Assembly (NCBI GenBank): GCA_030715195.1
Contig: JAUYVI010000001.1
Span: forward strand, 620,001-684,000
Direction: 5' to 3'
Origin: Dongia sedimenti
GTDB lineage: Bacteria > Pseudomonadota > Alphaproteobacteria > Dongiales > Dongiaceae
DNA: 64,000 nt
Below the pieces are notes generated by a model. That model saw only the letters and a program-made list of their open reading frames with translations, made no database searches and was not told the DNA's origin. Of the stretch, positions 8,389 through 18,789 are shown in pieces. The translations under genes were made by a program, and so were the position numbers. Each line of letters opens with the position of its first letter. Position 1 is the first letter of the stretch.

Positions 8389-8547
8389 CTATAGCGCGGC
8401 GGCCGGAGCGCACCAGTGCCCCGCCGCGAGACGGCTCTAGCGTCAGGAACCGATGTCTGTGCTATGAAACCTGACGGCGGCGTCAGGTTGCCGCAACCAA
8501 AACCGGGTCAGCGCCCCTGTCGGTCGAGGGCTCCTGCTGGGGCATAG

Positions 8548-10365
8548 ATGAATCGATTGTTGAAAAAGAGCTACGCGCCGCATTTCCTGATCGGCGGCAC
8601 CGTCCTGGCGATCGGCTTCAGCTTCGCGGCGGCGCCGGCCAGTTACTGGCTGCTGAATGCGCTATGCGGCATCGCAGCCCTGGTCGGCGTGTGGCTGGTC
8701 GGCATCCGGCTCGCCTATCAGTCGGTCAGCCGCACCGCGCGGCGTGCTTGGCAGGTGACGCTGGTCCTCCTGCTGCTGGTGGCGATCCGCGAGTTCGGCG
8801 GCCCGGCGCTCGCCGGAATCGAAGAGAGCTCGGGGCTCGACCGGCTGATGGACGGGCTGGTGCTGGTGACGGCGTTCGTCGCTCTGTGGCTGACTTCGAC
8901 CCTGGACGAGATGCCGCATTATTCGCGTGCGCTGCTGTGGTCGGGCTTCCTGCTGCATCTGGTGACGACCGGGCTCGACCTGGGGGGCGGTGAGGTCAGC
9001 GCCTTCCTGGCGATTTCGCCCGAGCAGCTCGGTGCCATCGTCAAGCTGTCGCAGTTCCTCTGCCTCCAGCTCTATCTGTTCGGCGCGCTGGCCTTCATCG
9101 GCTACCTGCGCTGGCAGGTGTTCAAGCTCGACCGGCCTTCCGATGTCGGCGATCTGGCGCGGCGCGTGTTTGCCGGCCAGACCCTGGTGCACCGCTATAC
9201 CTATCCGCGGGTCTGGTATCTCGGCTTCCCCGGTGGCCGGCCGATGCTCACGGTCGCGCGCTTCGTCTACTGGTTCACGCTGATGGCGCGCCCGGTCCAC
9301 GCCCGCGGCTGGAAGTCGCCGTGGCGCCAGTTGCTCGACCTGTTCCTGCTGTTCTATCGCCACGGCCTCGATGCCCAGGCCTATTACATGTTCGAGCTCT
9401 ATCGTCCGAACTATTGGCCGAAGGCGGGCGGCTATCTGACGCGCTACGAGACCAAGAACGGGATCATCAAGCTGCTGACCTGGCAGTTGAAGGATTACGA
9501 CAATGTCACGGTCCTCGCCGACAAGCTCAAGTTCGCCGCCTTCTGCACCAGGATCGGGGTGCCGACCCCGCCGCTTCTGGGGATCGCCCGCGACGGCGTG
9601 CTGACCCTGGAGCCGGGCGCCGCGGACAAGCTCGACCAGGACCTCTTCATCAAGCCGGTGAAGTCCAAGGGCTCGCGCGGCATCGACGTCTTCCGCAACA
9701 TTGCGCCCGGCCGCTATCGCGACGAGGCCGGCGGGGAGATCGATCGCGCGACGCTGGTCGAGCGCGTCGCCGAACGGTCGAAGACCGCCGCGCTGATGGT
9801 GCAGCAGCGACTCGCCAACCATCCCGCCATCGCCGACCTCGCCGACCAGTCGCTGATGGCGGTTCGGGTCATCACCTGCAAGAGCGACTTGAACGAGCAG
9901 GCGATCGTCACCTACGCCTTCGTCCGGGTCATCACCCGGCTCGAGCCTGCTTGGCCGGTCACCTACGAGCTCGGCATCGCCATCGACCTCGCGACCGGTG
10001 AGCTCGGTCCGGCGACCGGCGACAAGGAGCGGTGGCTGCTCGAATGGTGGGATGTGCATCCGGTCACCGGCGCGCAGGTCACCGGCCGCCAGATGCCCTG
10101 TTGGGAAGAAATCAAGGCGGTCGCCGTGAAGGCGCACAACGCCGCGCGCGGCCGGCTGCTGGTCGGCTGGGATATCGCCGTGACCAAGGACGGCCCGCTG
10201 GTGCTCGAAGGCAATTCCTATCCCGATGTCGATTTCCCGCAGCGCGTCTGCCGGGTCGGCATCGGTCACAGTCCGCTCGGCGCGCCGCTCCACGCCGCCC
10301 TCGTGGACCTCGAGCGTCGCATCGCCACGGGCACCGTGAAACGGCCGCCCGGCGCGTCCCTATGA
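8548..10365 (+). CDS. membrane protein with sugar-transfer-associated ATP-grasp domain
   Basis: 605 residues. The first about 190 residues hold several TM helices (for example about 12-30, 33-53, 100-118 and 165-185), and the rest is an ATP-grasp ligase of the ATPgrasp_ST type. Visible motifs are KLKFAAFCTRIGVPTPP, the nucleotide-binding DLFIKPVKSKGSRGID, and the metal-binding end LVGWDIAVTKDGPLVLEGNSYPDVD. ATP-grasp enzymes join a carboxylate to an amine or thiol through an acyl phosphate; the substrate here is unknown. A soluble paralogue lies at 29431. It is followed after 40 bases by an Ntn-hydrolase-like gene, probably one operon. Confidence 0.8.
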   Translation: MNRLLKKSYAPHFLIGGTVLAIGFSFAAAPASYWLLNALCGIAALVGVWLVGIRLAYQSVSRTARRAWQVTLVLLLLVAIREFGGPALAGIEESSGLDRLMDGLVLVTAFVALWLTSTLDEMPHYSRALLWSGFLLHLVTTGLDLGGGEVSAFLAISPEQLGAIVKLSQFLCLQLYLFGALAFIGYLRWQVFKLDRPSDVGDLARRVFAGQTLVHRYTYPRVWYLGFPGGRPMLTVARFVYWFTLMARPVHARGWKSPWRQLLDLFLLFYRHGLDAQAYYMFELYRPNYWPKAGGYLTRYETKNGIIKLLTWQLKDYDNVTVLADKLKFAAFCTRIGVPTPPLLGIARDGVLTLEPGAADKLDQDLFIKPVKSKGSRGIDVFRNIAPGRYRDEAGGEIDRATLVERVAERSKTAALMVQQRLANHPAIADLADQSLMAVRVITCKSDLNEQAIVTYAFVRVITRLEPAWPVTYELGIAIDLATGELGPATGDKERWLLEWWDVHPVTGAQVTGRQMPCWEEIKAVAVKAHNAARGRLLVGWDIAVTKDGPLVLEGNSYPDVDFPQRVCRVGIGHSPLGAPLHAALVDLERRIATGTVKRPPGASL

Positions 10366-10392
10366 GGCGCATCGTTGTGAGGCGCATCGTTG
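10363..10392 (+). repeat. tandem 15-bp repeat at gene junction
   Basis: TGAGGCGCATCGTTG occurs twice back to back, beginning at the stop codon of the ATP-grasp gene, with a third partial start (TGAGG) following. It appears to be a recent slippage duplication that lengthens the gap before the next gene's TTG start. Confidence 0.8.
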
Positions 10393-10405
10393 TGAGGGCA
10401 GCGCA

Positions 10406-11395
10406 TTGACGCTGCCGGTCATCCCGCTGGTCGATCTCGGCACGGCGGGTCTCGACCGGCTGGCGCTCGACATGCCGGGGAAGGTGCGGCTGCTCTCGAC
10501 CGCCGGGCGCAGCCTGCTTTCAGGCCCGGTGCTCGCCTTCATGGATCGCCGCTCCAAGACTTGGCTCGCCCGCAACGAGACGCCGTATCGAGCGGAGATC
10601 GACGCCGTCGCCGCGATCCCCGGTGTCGCCGGCGCCCATGGTCTCAACCTCTCCACCGAATGGGCTTGCACCAGCGCGACGGCGGACGGAAGGCTGGTGC
10701 GGATGCTCGACTGGCCGATCCGCGGGCTCGGCGGTGCCATCGTCGTCGCCCGGCACCAGAGCGCCGTCGGCCCCTGGTATAACGTGACCTGGCCGGGCTT
10801 CGTCGGCGTGCTGACCGGCATGGCCCCGGGCCGCTTCGCCATCGCCTACAACCAGGCGCCGATCCGCTGGACCACCGGGCTCTGGCCGATCGATTGGGTG
10901 CTCGATCGGATTCGGCTGGGCCCGCGCCAAGCGATTCCGGCGACCCACCTGATCCGCCGGGTGTTCGAGACCTGCCGCACCTATGGCGAGGCCTTCCGTC
11001 TGCTGAAAGAGACGCCGATCGCCTATACCGGCCTCATCACCATTGCCGGAGCGGGCGGGGAGGCCGCGGTCATCGAGCGGGCCGAGGACCGCGCCTTTGT
11101 CCACGAGGGTCCCGGCGTCGCGCCCAATCACTGGCTCAATCCGGATTGGCGTGGCCATCCTCGCCGGATCGACAGCGCCGGCCGGCTCGCCCAATGCCGC
11201 CTGCTGCTACCGGGCCTGCGGCACCTCGAGCACGACTTCGCCTGGCTCCAATACCCGATGCTCAACAAGTACGGCCGCCTTGCCGTCATCGCCGACTTGA
11301 AGACCGGCGACCTCGCGGTCATGGGGCTGGAGCAGGACGGCGATCACGCCGTCCCCGGCACCGAGTGCTTCCGGATCAATGTGCTGGCAGGCTGA
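10406..11395 (+). CDS. Ntn-hydrolase-like (C45 / acyltransferase-type) protein
   Basis: 329 residues, soluble. TEWACTSATADGRLVRMLDWP (Cys88) resembles the nucleophile region of acyl-CoA:6-APA acyltransferase, C45 peptidase and acid-ceramidase-like Ntn hydrolases, where a Cys becomes N-terminal and a G-x-L-x-x-R-x-x-D-W sequence follows. Later TWPGFVGVLTGM and AIAYNQAP fit the strands of the fold. The start is a TTG at 10406 with GTGAGGG 8 bases upstream. It probably acts on an amide made by, or related to, the ATP-grasp product; that link is inference from operon position. Confidence 0.6.
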   Translation: MTLPVIPLVDLGTAGLDRLALDMPGKVRLLSTAGRSLLSGPVLAFMDRRSKTWLARNETPYRAEIDAVAAIPGVAGAHGLNLSTEWACTSATADGRLVRMLDWPIRGLGGAIVVARHQSAVGPWYNVTWPGFVGVLTGMAPGRFAIAYNQAPIRWTTGLWPIDWVLDRIRLGPRQAIPATHLIRRVFETCRTYGEAFRLLKETPIAYTGLITIAGAGGEAAVIERAEDRAFVHEGPGVAPNHWLNPDWRGHPRRIDSAGRLAQCRLLLPGLRHLEHDFAWLQYPMLNKYGRLAVIADLKTGDLAVMGLEQDGDHAVPGTECFRINVLAG

Positions 11396-11404
11396 GTCGA
11401 GATC

Positions 11405-11755
11405 TCACTTCGCCGCGCAGGAAGCCTTGTAGGTCTCACCCTTGGCCTTGGCGTCGACCACCAGCACGGCGGCGCCGTCCTTTGGCGTCAGCGTCCAGGC
11501 CCAGCCGTCGCCATGGGCACCGATCCCGCCGTCATCGGTATTGCTGATGAAGAGGTTGTGCGCGTCCTCGCCGCTCCGCTGATAGCTGACCCCTTGTCTG
11601 CCGGCGCGCGCCTTGATCGTGGCGGTCTGGCCGTTGGGAAACGTGCAGACCCACGTCCCGTTCAAGCTGTAGGGGACGGCCACGGCCTGTGCCACCTCGC
11701 CGCCCAGCACCAGAACGCCCAGCACCGCAGCCCCAAACGCCAAGCCTCTGCCCAT
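11405..11755 (-). CDS. secreted small beta-rich protein
   Basis: 116 residues with a clear Sec signal peptide (residues 1-24, LAFGAAVLGVLVLGG, cleavage near AQA). A compact domain follows with NGTWVCTFPNGQTATI at its start and one Cys near each end (WVCTF and ASCAAK) that could form a disulphide. It is probably periplasmic. It converges with the Ntn-hydrolase gene, whose stop is 10 bases away. Family not recognised. Confidence 0.65.
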   Translation of the reverse strand: MGRGLAFGAAVLGVLVLGGEVAQAVAVPYSLNGTWVCTFPNGQTATIKARAGRQGVSYQRSGEDAHNLFISNTDDGGIGAHGDGWAWTLTPKDGAAVLVVDAKAKGETYKASCAAK

Positions 11756-11981
11756 GGTATTTCCCCGATCCTGGAAAGATCCCTGTCCGGGAAAGAATGC
11801 CCAGGCCGGCTTGCAGCGGTCAATTGGGACCAGCCGGTTTGCATCTTGCGAGGCGCGTCATATTTTATATTGTAGTATCAGCCGATTATCTGCAGTCTCT
11901 GAAGCTGGCTTTCAGAATATCTGTGCCGCAACCGTGGTTAACTCGGGTCGGAGCGGCGCTCGAAAAGGGCCGGGAATCGCA

Positions 11982-12009
11982 TTGACACCAGAGCTTTGGC
12001 CCGTATATT
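11982..12009 (+). promoter_or_regulatory. sigma70-type promoter of rplU-rpmA
   Basis: A consensus -35 TTGACA (11982-11987), a 16-base spacer and the -10 TATATT (12004-12009) lie 115 bases before the rplU start, leaving about a 105-nt leader. The remainder of the 11756-12123 gap contains an AT-rich patch near 11860-11885 and nothing else I can interpret. Confidence 0.7.
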
Positions 12010-12123
12010 CCCGGCTTCGGTTTGGGTCGCCCCGGAGAGCGGGTTGGCGGCCCATGTTTTTTGCGCAATCGGCCGCGCCCCCAGGCAATGGGATTGGCAG
12101 CGGCGCCTAAAGGACGACAAGTC

Positions 12124-12435
12124 ATGTATGCGGTGATCAAGACCGGCGGCAAGCAGTACAAGGTCGCCAGCGGCGACGTGATCCTGGTCGAGAAGCTTGC
12201 GGCCGAGTCCGGCAGCATCTCCCTGACCGAGGTTCTGATGATCGGCGACGGCGCCAACATCACCGTCGGCGCGCCGACCGTGAAGGGTGCCAGCGTGGCG
12301 GCCGAGGTCGTGGACCAGGTGAAGGCCGACAAGGTCATCATCTTCAAGAAGAACCGCCGGCACAACTACCGCCGGAAGCGCGGCCATCGGCAGAAGCTGA
12401 CGGCGCTGAAGATCACCGGCATCAACGCCGCCTAA
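12124..12435 (+). CDS. rplU: 50S ribosomal protein L21
   Basis: 103 residues, the normal bacterial length. It starts [14 protein letters not shown] and ends with the RNA-binding [16 protein letters not shown] stretch followed by TALKITGI, both diagnostic of bL21. It binds 23S rRNA in the large subunit. It is followed after 24 bases by rpmA, the standard pairing. The ATG at 12124 is chosen by family alignment; GGACGACAAGTC is immediately upstream. Confidence 0.97.
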   Translation: MYAVIKTGGKQYKVASGDVILVEKLAAESGSISLTEVLMIGDGANITVGAPTVKGASVAAEVVDQVKADKVIIFKKNRRHNYRRKRGHRQKLTALKITGINAA

Positions 12436-12459
12436 GATCGATTTCAGGAGTACGACGCA

Positions 12460-12738
12460 ATGGCACATAAGAAAGCAGGCGGCAGTTCTCGGAACGGCCG
12501 CGATTCCGCCGGCCAACGCCTGGGCGTGAAGAAGTTCGGCGAGCAGGCCGTGATCGCGGGCAACATCCTGGTCCGCCAGCGCGGCACCAAGTTCCACCCC
12601 GGCGCCAATGTCGGCATCGGCAAGGACCACACCCTGTTCGCCAAGGCGGACGGCCGGGTGTCCTTCCACACCGGCACCGGCGGCCGCACCACCGTCTCGG
12701 TGAAGCCCGAAGCCGCAGCACGACCGGCGGCGGAGTGA
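12460..12738 (+). CDS. rpmA: 50S ribosomal protein L27
   Basis: 92 residues. [16 protein letters not shown] at the N-terminus and [18 protein letters not shown] are signature bL27 sequence. Its N-terminal tail reaches the peptidyl-transferase centre. The mature N-terminus begins right after Met, with no Firmicutes-type cleavable leader. It is co-transcribed with rplU, and a strong hairpin terminator follows at 12791. Confidence 0.97.
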   Translation: MAHKKAGGSSRNGRDSAGQRLGVKKFGEQAVIAGNILVRQRGTKFHPGANVGIGKDHTLFAKADGRVSFHTGTGGRTTVSVKPEAAARPAAE

Positions 12739-12790
12739 AATCGCAGCGCCTGAAATAAGGCGCGGCCATTCACGACCGCGAGTTTGAGGG

Positions 12791-12826
12791 AAGGGGAATG
12801 GCGATGCCGCCGTTCCCCTTTTTTCG
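12791..12826 (+). terminator. intrinsic terminator of rplU-rpmA
   Basis: AAGGGGAA (12791-12798) pairs with TTCCCCTT (12813-12820) around an inner GGCG/CGCC-type stem, followed by a run of five T. This separates the ribosomal pair from obgE, which therefore probably has its own promoter in the repeat-bearing spacer. Confidence 0.75.
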
Positions 12827-12878
12827 TTTTTGGATTCTGGATTTTCGACGTGTCGCAACCCGCTTCCATACGCTCGGT

Positions 12879-14057
<1,179 letters not shown>

Positions 14058-14068
14058 GGGAACGAGTC

Positions 14069-14824
14069 ATGAGTCTGCGCTACATCGACCAGGAAGATTA
14101 CACCGTCGCCATCGTCGGCGGCGCCAGCGGCATCGGACTTGAGGCCGCGCGCTTCCTGAACGGGCAGGGTGTCCGCGTCGCGGTGCTCGACCGCAACAAG
14201 GACGGCGTGGCTTCGGCCGCCAAGGAACTGGGCCCGAAAGCGTTCGGCGTCGCGGTCGATATCACCGACTGGGACCAGACCAAGGCCGCGATCGACTCCG
14301 TGGCACAGCAATTCGGCAAGATCGACGCGCTGGTGAACTGCGCCGCCATCGTCGGCAAGACCAACCTGCCGACCCACGAGGTCGAGATCGAAAATTTCGA
14401 CGAGTGCTACCGGATCAACCTGCGCGGCGCCTTCCTGCTCTCGAAGGCGGTGGTGCCGCATATGCTGAAGCGCAAATACGGCCGCATCCTCCACATTGCG
14501 TCCATCGCGGGCAAGGAAGGCAATGCCGGCATGCTGGCCTATTCGGCGACCAAGGCCGGCCTGATCGGCCTGGTGAAGGTCATGGGCAAGGACTACGCCG
14601 AGACCGGCATCACCGTGAACGGCCTGGCGCCCGCCGTCATCCGCACCCCGATGGTGGCGGCCATGCCGCAGCAGCAGGTCGATTACATGACCGCCAAGAT
14701 CCCGATGAAGCGCGTCGGCGAGCTGAGAGAGGCGGCCGAGATGATCGCCTGGATCGTCTCCCCGGCCTGCAGCTTCACGACCGGATTCACCTTCGACCTG
14801 ACCGGCGGCCGCGCGGTTTATTGA
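14069..14824 (+). CDS. short-chain dehydrogenase/reductase
   Basis: 251 residues, classical SDR. The cofactor motif is GGASGIGLEAARFL (about 16-29), D after beta-2 (AVLDRN) suggests NAD(H) preference, NCAAI matches the N-x-A-G-like region, and the catalytic set is Ser in HIASIAGKEG with YSATKAG. The substrate is unknown. It starts 11 bases after obgE, so it is probably in the same transcript, an insertion in the usual obgE-proB order. Confidence 0.88.
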   Translation: MSLRYIDQEDYTVAIVGGASGIGLEAARFLNGQGVRVAVLDRNKDGVASAAKELGPKAFGVAVDITDWDQTKAAIDSVAQQFGKIDALVNCAAIVGKTNLPTHEVEIENFDECYRINLRGAFLLSKAVVPHMLKRKYGRILHIASIAGKEGNAGMLAYSATKAGLIGLVKVMGKDYAETGITVNGLAPAVIRTPMVAAMPQQQVDYMTAKIPMKRVGELREAAEMIAWIVSPACSFTTGFTFDLTGGRAVY

Positions 14825-14863
14825 GGTTGCCGTGCGCGTTCGCCGTGACACACAAACCCGGTC

Positions 14864-14948
14864 CGTCATCCCCGCGCTAGGCGCGGGGATCCACGCCTTG
14901 GGTGCCGCACCGAAGGCGTGGATCCCCGAACCAAGTTCGGGGATGACG
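14864..14948. repeat. cloverleaf palindromic repeat, copy 2
   Basis: An 85-bp element with the same outer, hairpin and central stems as copy 1 but inverted: CCCCGCGC-TAG-GCGCGGGG comes first and CCCCGAAC-CAA-GTTCGGGG last. It lies in the spacer between the SDR gene and proB. Confidence 0.9.
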
Positions 14949-14989
14949 ACCGAGACGGTGGGAGGCATTCCATCTTCACGGCACAAGCC

Positions 14990-16129
14990 ATGACCACCCG
15001 CCGTACCACCACCAAAGAACGCAACCTCGCCACGTCGAAACGCGTCGTTGTGAAGATCGGCTCCGCGCTCCTGGTCGATGAGGAAAGCGGCGACATCCGG
15101 CGCAAATGGTTGGAAGCCCTCTGCGACGACGTTGCCGATCTGCGCAAGGGCGGCAGCGAGGTCGTGTTGGTCTCGTCGGGCGCCATCGCGGTCGGGCGCC
15201 GCCGGCTCGGCCTCGAGACCGGCGCATTGCGCCTGGAAGAGAAACAGGCCGCCGCCGCGACCGGCCAGATCCGCTTGGCGCACGCTTATCAAGAGGCACT
15301 GGCGCGCCACGGCATCACCTGCGCCCAGGTCCTGCTCACCCTCGACGACACCGAGGAACGCCGCCGCCATCTCAATGCGCGCTCGACCTTGAGCACGCTT
15401 CTCAAGCTCGACGCCGTGCCGGTCATCAACGAGAACGACACCGTCGCCACCTCCGAGATCCGCTTCGGCGACAACGATCGGCTGGCGGCCCGCGTCGCCG
15501 CCATGATCAGCGCCGACACCCTGGTCCTGCTCTCCGACATCGACGGCCTCTACACCGCCGATCCGCGCAAGGACGAGAACGCGACCTTCATCGCCGAGGT
15601 CTCCGAGATGAGCGCCGAGATCGAGGCCATGGCGGGCGAGGCGCCCCCGGGCTACAGCTCCGGCGGCATGGTCACCAAGCTCGCGGCGGCGCGCATCGCC
15701 ATGGCCGCGGGCTGCCGCATGCTGATCGCCAACGGCCGGCAGATGAACCCGCTGCAGGCCGTGATCGACGGCGCCAAGTGCTCCTGGTTCCTGCCCCAGG
15801 CCGAGCCGAAGACCGCGCGCAAGCGCTGGATCGGTGGCGCCCTGAAGCCGGCCGGCACGATGACCGTCGATGCCGGCGCCCTGAACGCGCTGAAGACCGG
15901 CCGCAGCCTGCTGCCCGCCGGCGTGGTCAAGGTCGAGGGTCGGTTCGAGCGCGGCGATGCCGTGATCGTCGCCGACCTCGCCGGCAACGAGGTGGCACGC
16001 GGGCTTTCGGCCTACAACGCCAAGGATGCCAAGGCCATCATGGGCCACAAGAGCCGGGAAATCGCCGACTTGCTCGGCTATCGCGGCCGTGATGAGATGA
16101 TTCACCGCGACGACCTGGTGTTGAGCTGA
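14990..16129 (+). CDS. proB: glutamate 5-kinase
   Basis: 379 residues: an amino-acid kinase domain ([12 protein letters not shown] near residue 20, [36 protein letters not shown]) and a C-terminal PUA domain (about 290-370, ending [16 protein letters not shown]). It phosphorylates glutamate for proline synthesis and is normally feedback-inhibited by proline. The ATG at 14990 is used because upstream in-frame codons fall inside the palindromic repeat. The stop overlaps the proA start (TGATG). Confidence 0.95.
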   Translation: MTTRRTTTKERNLATSKRVVVKIGSALLVDEESGDIRRKWLEALCDDVADLRKGGSEVVLVSSGAIAVGRRRLGLETGALRLEEKQAAAATGQIRLAHAYQEALARHGITCAQVLLTLDDTEERRRHLNARSTLSTLLKLDAVPVINENDTVATSEIRFGDNDRLAARVAAMISADTLVLLSDIDGLYTADPRKDENATFIAEVSEMSAEIEAMAGEAPPGYSSGGMVTKLAAARIAMAAGCRMLIANGRQMNPLQAVIDGAKCSWFLPQAEPKTARKRWIGGALKPAGTMTVDAGALNALKTGRSLLPAGVVKVEGRFERGDAVIVADLAGNEVARGLSAYNAKDAKAIMGHKSREIADLLGYRGRDEMIHRDDLVLS

Positions 16130-17406
16130 TGACACTCGCGCAACAGAAGCCATCCAACCTCGAATCCACCATGCGCATGCTGGGCGAGGCAGCGAAGCTT
16201 GCCGCCGCCGAGCTGGCGCTCGCCGCGCCGGAACGCAAGACCGCCGCATTGCACGCTATGGCCAAGGCGATCCGCGATCGGGCCGGCGTGATCCTGGCCG
16301 CCAATGCCGAGGACATGAAGGCCGCCGAGGCGCGCAATCTCTCCGCCGCCTTGCTCGACCGGCTGAAGCTCAATGAAGTGCGCGTCGAAGCGATGGCAAA
16401 AGGCCTGGAGGAGATCGCGGCCCAGCCCGATCCGGTCGGCCGCACCCTCGCGGAATGGACGCGGCCCAACGGCTTGAAGATCGCCCGCGTCTCGGTGCCC
16501 CTGGGCGTCATCGGCATCATCTACGAGAGCCGGCCCAACGTCGCCGCCGATGCCGGCGGGCTTTGCCTGAAATCCGGCAATGCGGCGATCCTGCGCGGCG
16601 GCTCGGAGAGCGCGAAGTCCTCCGCCGTGATCGTCGCCGCCCTGCAATCCGGCCTGAAGGCCGCCGGCCTGCCCGAAGCTGCGATCCAGGCGGTGCCGAC
16701 CACCGATCGCGAGGCGGTCGGGATCATGCTGCGGATGGACGACTGCATCGATCTCATCATCCCGCGCGGCGGCCGCGGCCTGATCGAGCGCGTCGCCGCC
16801 GAGAGCCGCATTCCGGTGCTGAAGCATCTCGACGGTCTCTGCCACACCTATGTCCATGCCAAGGCCGATCCGGCCAAGGCGCGCGCGATCGTGCTCAACG
16901 CCAAGATGCGGCGCACCGGCGTCTGCGGCGCCACCGAGACGCTGCTGATCGACAAGGGCGCGCTCGCCTTCGCCGAGCCGATCATCGCCGACCTGGTGCA
17001 GGCCGGTTGCGAGGTCCGCGGCGATGACGAAGCCTTGAAGCTGCACGACAAGGTGAAGATGGCGACCGCCAAGGATTGGGACACCGAATATCTCGACGCC
17101 ATCATCGCGGTGCGCGTGGTCGATGACATCGCGGGCGCGATCGAGCACATCAACCAGCACGGCTCGCACCACACCGAGGCGATCCTGACCGAGGACGAAG
17201 CCGCGGCGGAGAAGTTCCTGCGCGAGGTCGATGCCGGAATCGTGCTGGTCAACGCCTCGACCCAGTTCGCCGATGGGGCTGAGTTCGGCATGGGCGCCGA
17301 GATCGGCATCTCGACCGGCAAGCTCCACGCCCGCGGTCCGGTCGGTGCAGAGCAGCTCACCAGCTACAAGTACATCGTGCGCGGCAACGGCCAAGTGCGG
17401 CCGTGA
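16129..17406 (+). CDS. proA: gamma-glutamyl phosphate reductase
   Basis: 425 residues, normal length. The aldehyde-dehydrogenase-type catalytic Cys is in TGVCGATETLLID (about 266-278); VPLGVIGIIYESRPNV, IPRGGRGLIERV and NASTQFADGAEFGMGAEIGIST are family signatures. It reduces glutamyl phosphate to glutamate semialdehyde, the second step of proline synthesis. It is translationally coupled to proB by a one-base overlap. Confidence 0.96.
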   Translation: MTLAQQKPSNLESTMRMLGEAAKLAAAELALAAPERKTAALHAMAKAIRDRAGVILAANAEDMKAAEARNLSAALLDRLKLNEVRVEAMAKGLEEIAAQPDPVGRTLAEWTRPNGLKIARVSVPLGVIGIIYESRPNVAADAGGLCLKSGNAAILRGGSESAKSSAVIVAALQSGLKAAGLPEAAIQAVPTTDREAVGIMLRMDDCIDLIIPRGGRGLIERVAAESRIPVLKHLDGLCHTYVHAKADPAKARAIVLNAKMRRTGVCGATETLLIDKGALAFAEPIIADLVQAGCEVRGDDEALKLHDKVKMATAKDWDTEYLDAIIAVRVVDDIAGAIEHINQHGSHHTEAILTEDEAAAEKFLREVDAGIVLVNASTQFADGAEFGMGAEIGISTGKLHARGPVGAEQLTSYKYIVRGNGQVRP

Positions 17407-17444
17407 GGGAACTGACCGTCTCGAGCACCCGCTTCTTCATAGAG

Positions 17445-17556
17445 TCCCTTCCCCCAAGATGGGGGAAGGTCAGGAAGGGGGTTGATGGTGCCGTCGGAGT
17501 TCTCGTCGGCGCCGTCAACCCCCACCCCAACCCGCCCCCATCTTGGGGGCGGGGGT
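17445..17556. repeat. GC-rich inverted repeat between proA and nadD
   Basis: Arms CCCCCAAGATGGGGG and CCCCCATCTTGGGGG are separated by about 70 bases that contain a second inverted pair (GGGGTTGA / TCAACCCC). It lies entirely in the spacer and overlaps a spurious upstream start of nadD. The wording differs from the repeats at 26544 and 57006 but the style is similar. Confidence 0.75.
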
Positions 17557-17581
17557 AATCACCAGCACAGCTCTTCCGAAC

Positions 17582-18193
17582 GTGTCCCAATCACTGCATC
17601 GCCCCACCCGCCGCATCGGCCTGCTCGGCGGCTCCTTCAATCCGGCGCATCACGGCCACCGCGAGATCAGCCTCGCGGCGCTGCAGCTCCTCGACCTCGA
17701 CGAGGTCTGGTGGCTGGTCTCGCCGCAGAACCCGCTCAAACCCGTGGATGGCATGGCGCCGCTGGCCGCCCGAGTCGACGCGGCGCGGAAAGTGGCCCGG
17801 CACCCCCGGATCAAGGTCACCGATATCGAGGCGCGGTTGGGCACGCGCTATACCGCCGACACCCTCCGAAAACTCTGCGAGACGCGCCAGGATTGTCGTT
17901 TCGTGTGGCTGATGGGGGCCGACAACCTGGTCCAGTTCGCCGAATGGAAGGACTGGACACAGATATTTCACCTCCTGCCAATTGCGGTTTTCGACCGTCC
18001 TTCCTATACTTATAGGGCGATGGCCGCACAGGCGGCGCGGCGTTTCCAGGCCTTCAGACGCCCGGAACAGGCGGCAGGAAGGCTGGCGATCACGCCGCCA
18101 CCTGCCTGGACGTTCATCCACCATCGGCTGAATCCGATCTCGGCCACCGAGATCCGCAAGAAGCGGAAAGCGGCGGCGAAATCGGGGGTGTAA
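17582..18193 (+). CDS. nadD: nicotinate-nucleotide adenylyltransferase
   Basis: 203 residues. The nucleotidyltransferase motif GLLGGSFNPAHHGHREIS and the terminal ISATEIRKKRK are diagnostic, with WLMGADNLVQFAEWKDW in the middle. It makes deamido-NAD from NaMN and ATP. A GTG at 17582 is chosen; an in-frame TTG at 17543 lies inside the repeat and is unlikely. It is followed by rsfS, the common nadD-rsfS pair. Confidence 0.93.
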   Translation: MSQSLHRPTRRIGLLGGSFNPAHHGHREISLAALQLLDLDEVWWLVSPQNPLKPVDGMAPLAARVDAARKVARHPRIKVTDIEARLGTRYTADTLRKLCETRQDCRFVWLMGADNLVQFAEWKDWTQIFHLLPIAVFDRPSYTYRAMAAQAARRFQAFRRPEQAAGRLAITPPPAWTFIHHRLNPISATEIRKKRKAAAKSGV

Positions 18194-18209
18194 CAGAGCC
18201 GCGGGGCCG

Positions 18210-18650
18210 GTGCCGTGGCATGAGGAGATGAAAGCCATTACCCAAAAGAAGCCGGCGGTCCGCAAGCGCGCGGCCGCTAAGAGTTCGGCAGATCGCAAAG
18301 CGGGCGATCTCCTGAAAATCGTCGAGAAGTCCTTGGACGCCGACAAGGCCGAGGACATCATCTCAATCGACCTCGCGGGCAAATCCTCGATCGCGGATTA
18401 CATGGTGATCGCCACCGGCCGCAGTAACCGGCAACTGGCATCCATGGCCCAGCACCTGGACGAGAAACTCACCAAAACCGGCATCAAGAAGGTCAGCATC
18501 GAAGGGCTGACCCAGGGCGAGTGGGTCCTGCTCGATGGCGGCGACGTGATCGTCCATCTGTTCAAGCCGGACACGCGGCGCTTCTACAATCTCGAGAAGA
18601 TGTGGGGCGTCGAGCTGCCGGAACCGGAGCGCATGACCGCCGTGGGCTGA
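18210..18650 (+). CDS. rsfS: ribosome silencing factor RsfS
   Basis: Up to 146 residues. The core AEDIISIDLAGKSSIADYMVIATGRSNRQ and EGEWVLLDGGDVIVHLF-like sequence (GEWVLLDGGDVIVHLF) define RsfS/Iojap. It binds L14 and blocks subunit joining in starvation. The N-terminus is basic and extended by about 30 residues over typical members. Start GTG at 18210; an ATG at 18228 has GAGGAG directly abutting and is a less well spaced alternative. Unlike many genomes, rlmH does not follow. Confidence 0.93.
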   Translation: MPWHEEMKAITQKKPAVRKRAAAKSSADRKAGDLLKIVEKSLDADKAEDIISIDLAGKSSIADYMVIATGRSNRQLASMAQHLDEKLTKTGIKKVSIEGLTQGEWVLLDGGDVIVHLFKPDTRRFYNLEKMWGVELPEPERMTAVG

Positions 18651-18789
18651 CGACGGCGTAGTTTAAGCGCTTCGACAGGCGTGCTGCGCCCTGCAGCGCG
18701 CTGATGGGAGGGTTGTTCATTTGGCGGGAGCCTTGATAGGCCCCGAAGGGCCATACTCGCTGTCCTAAGCACCGTTCAGGACACCCACC

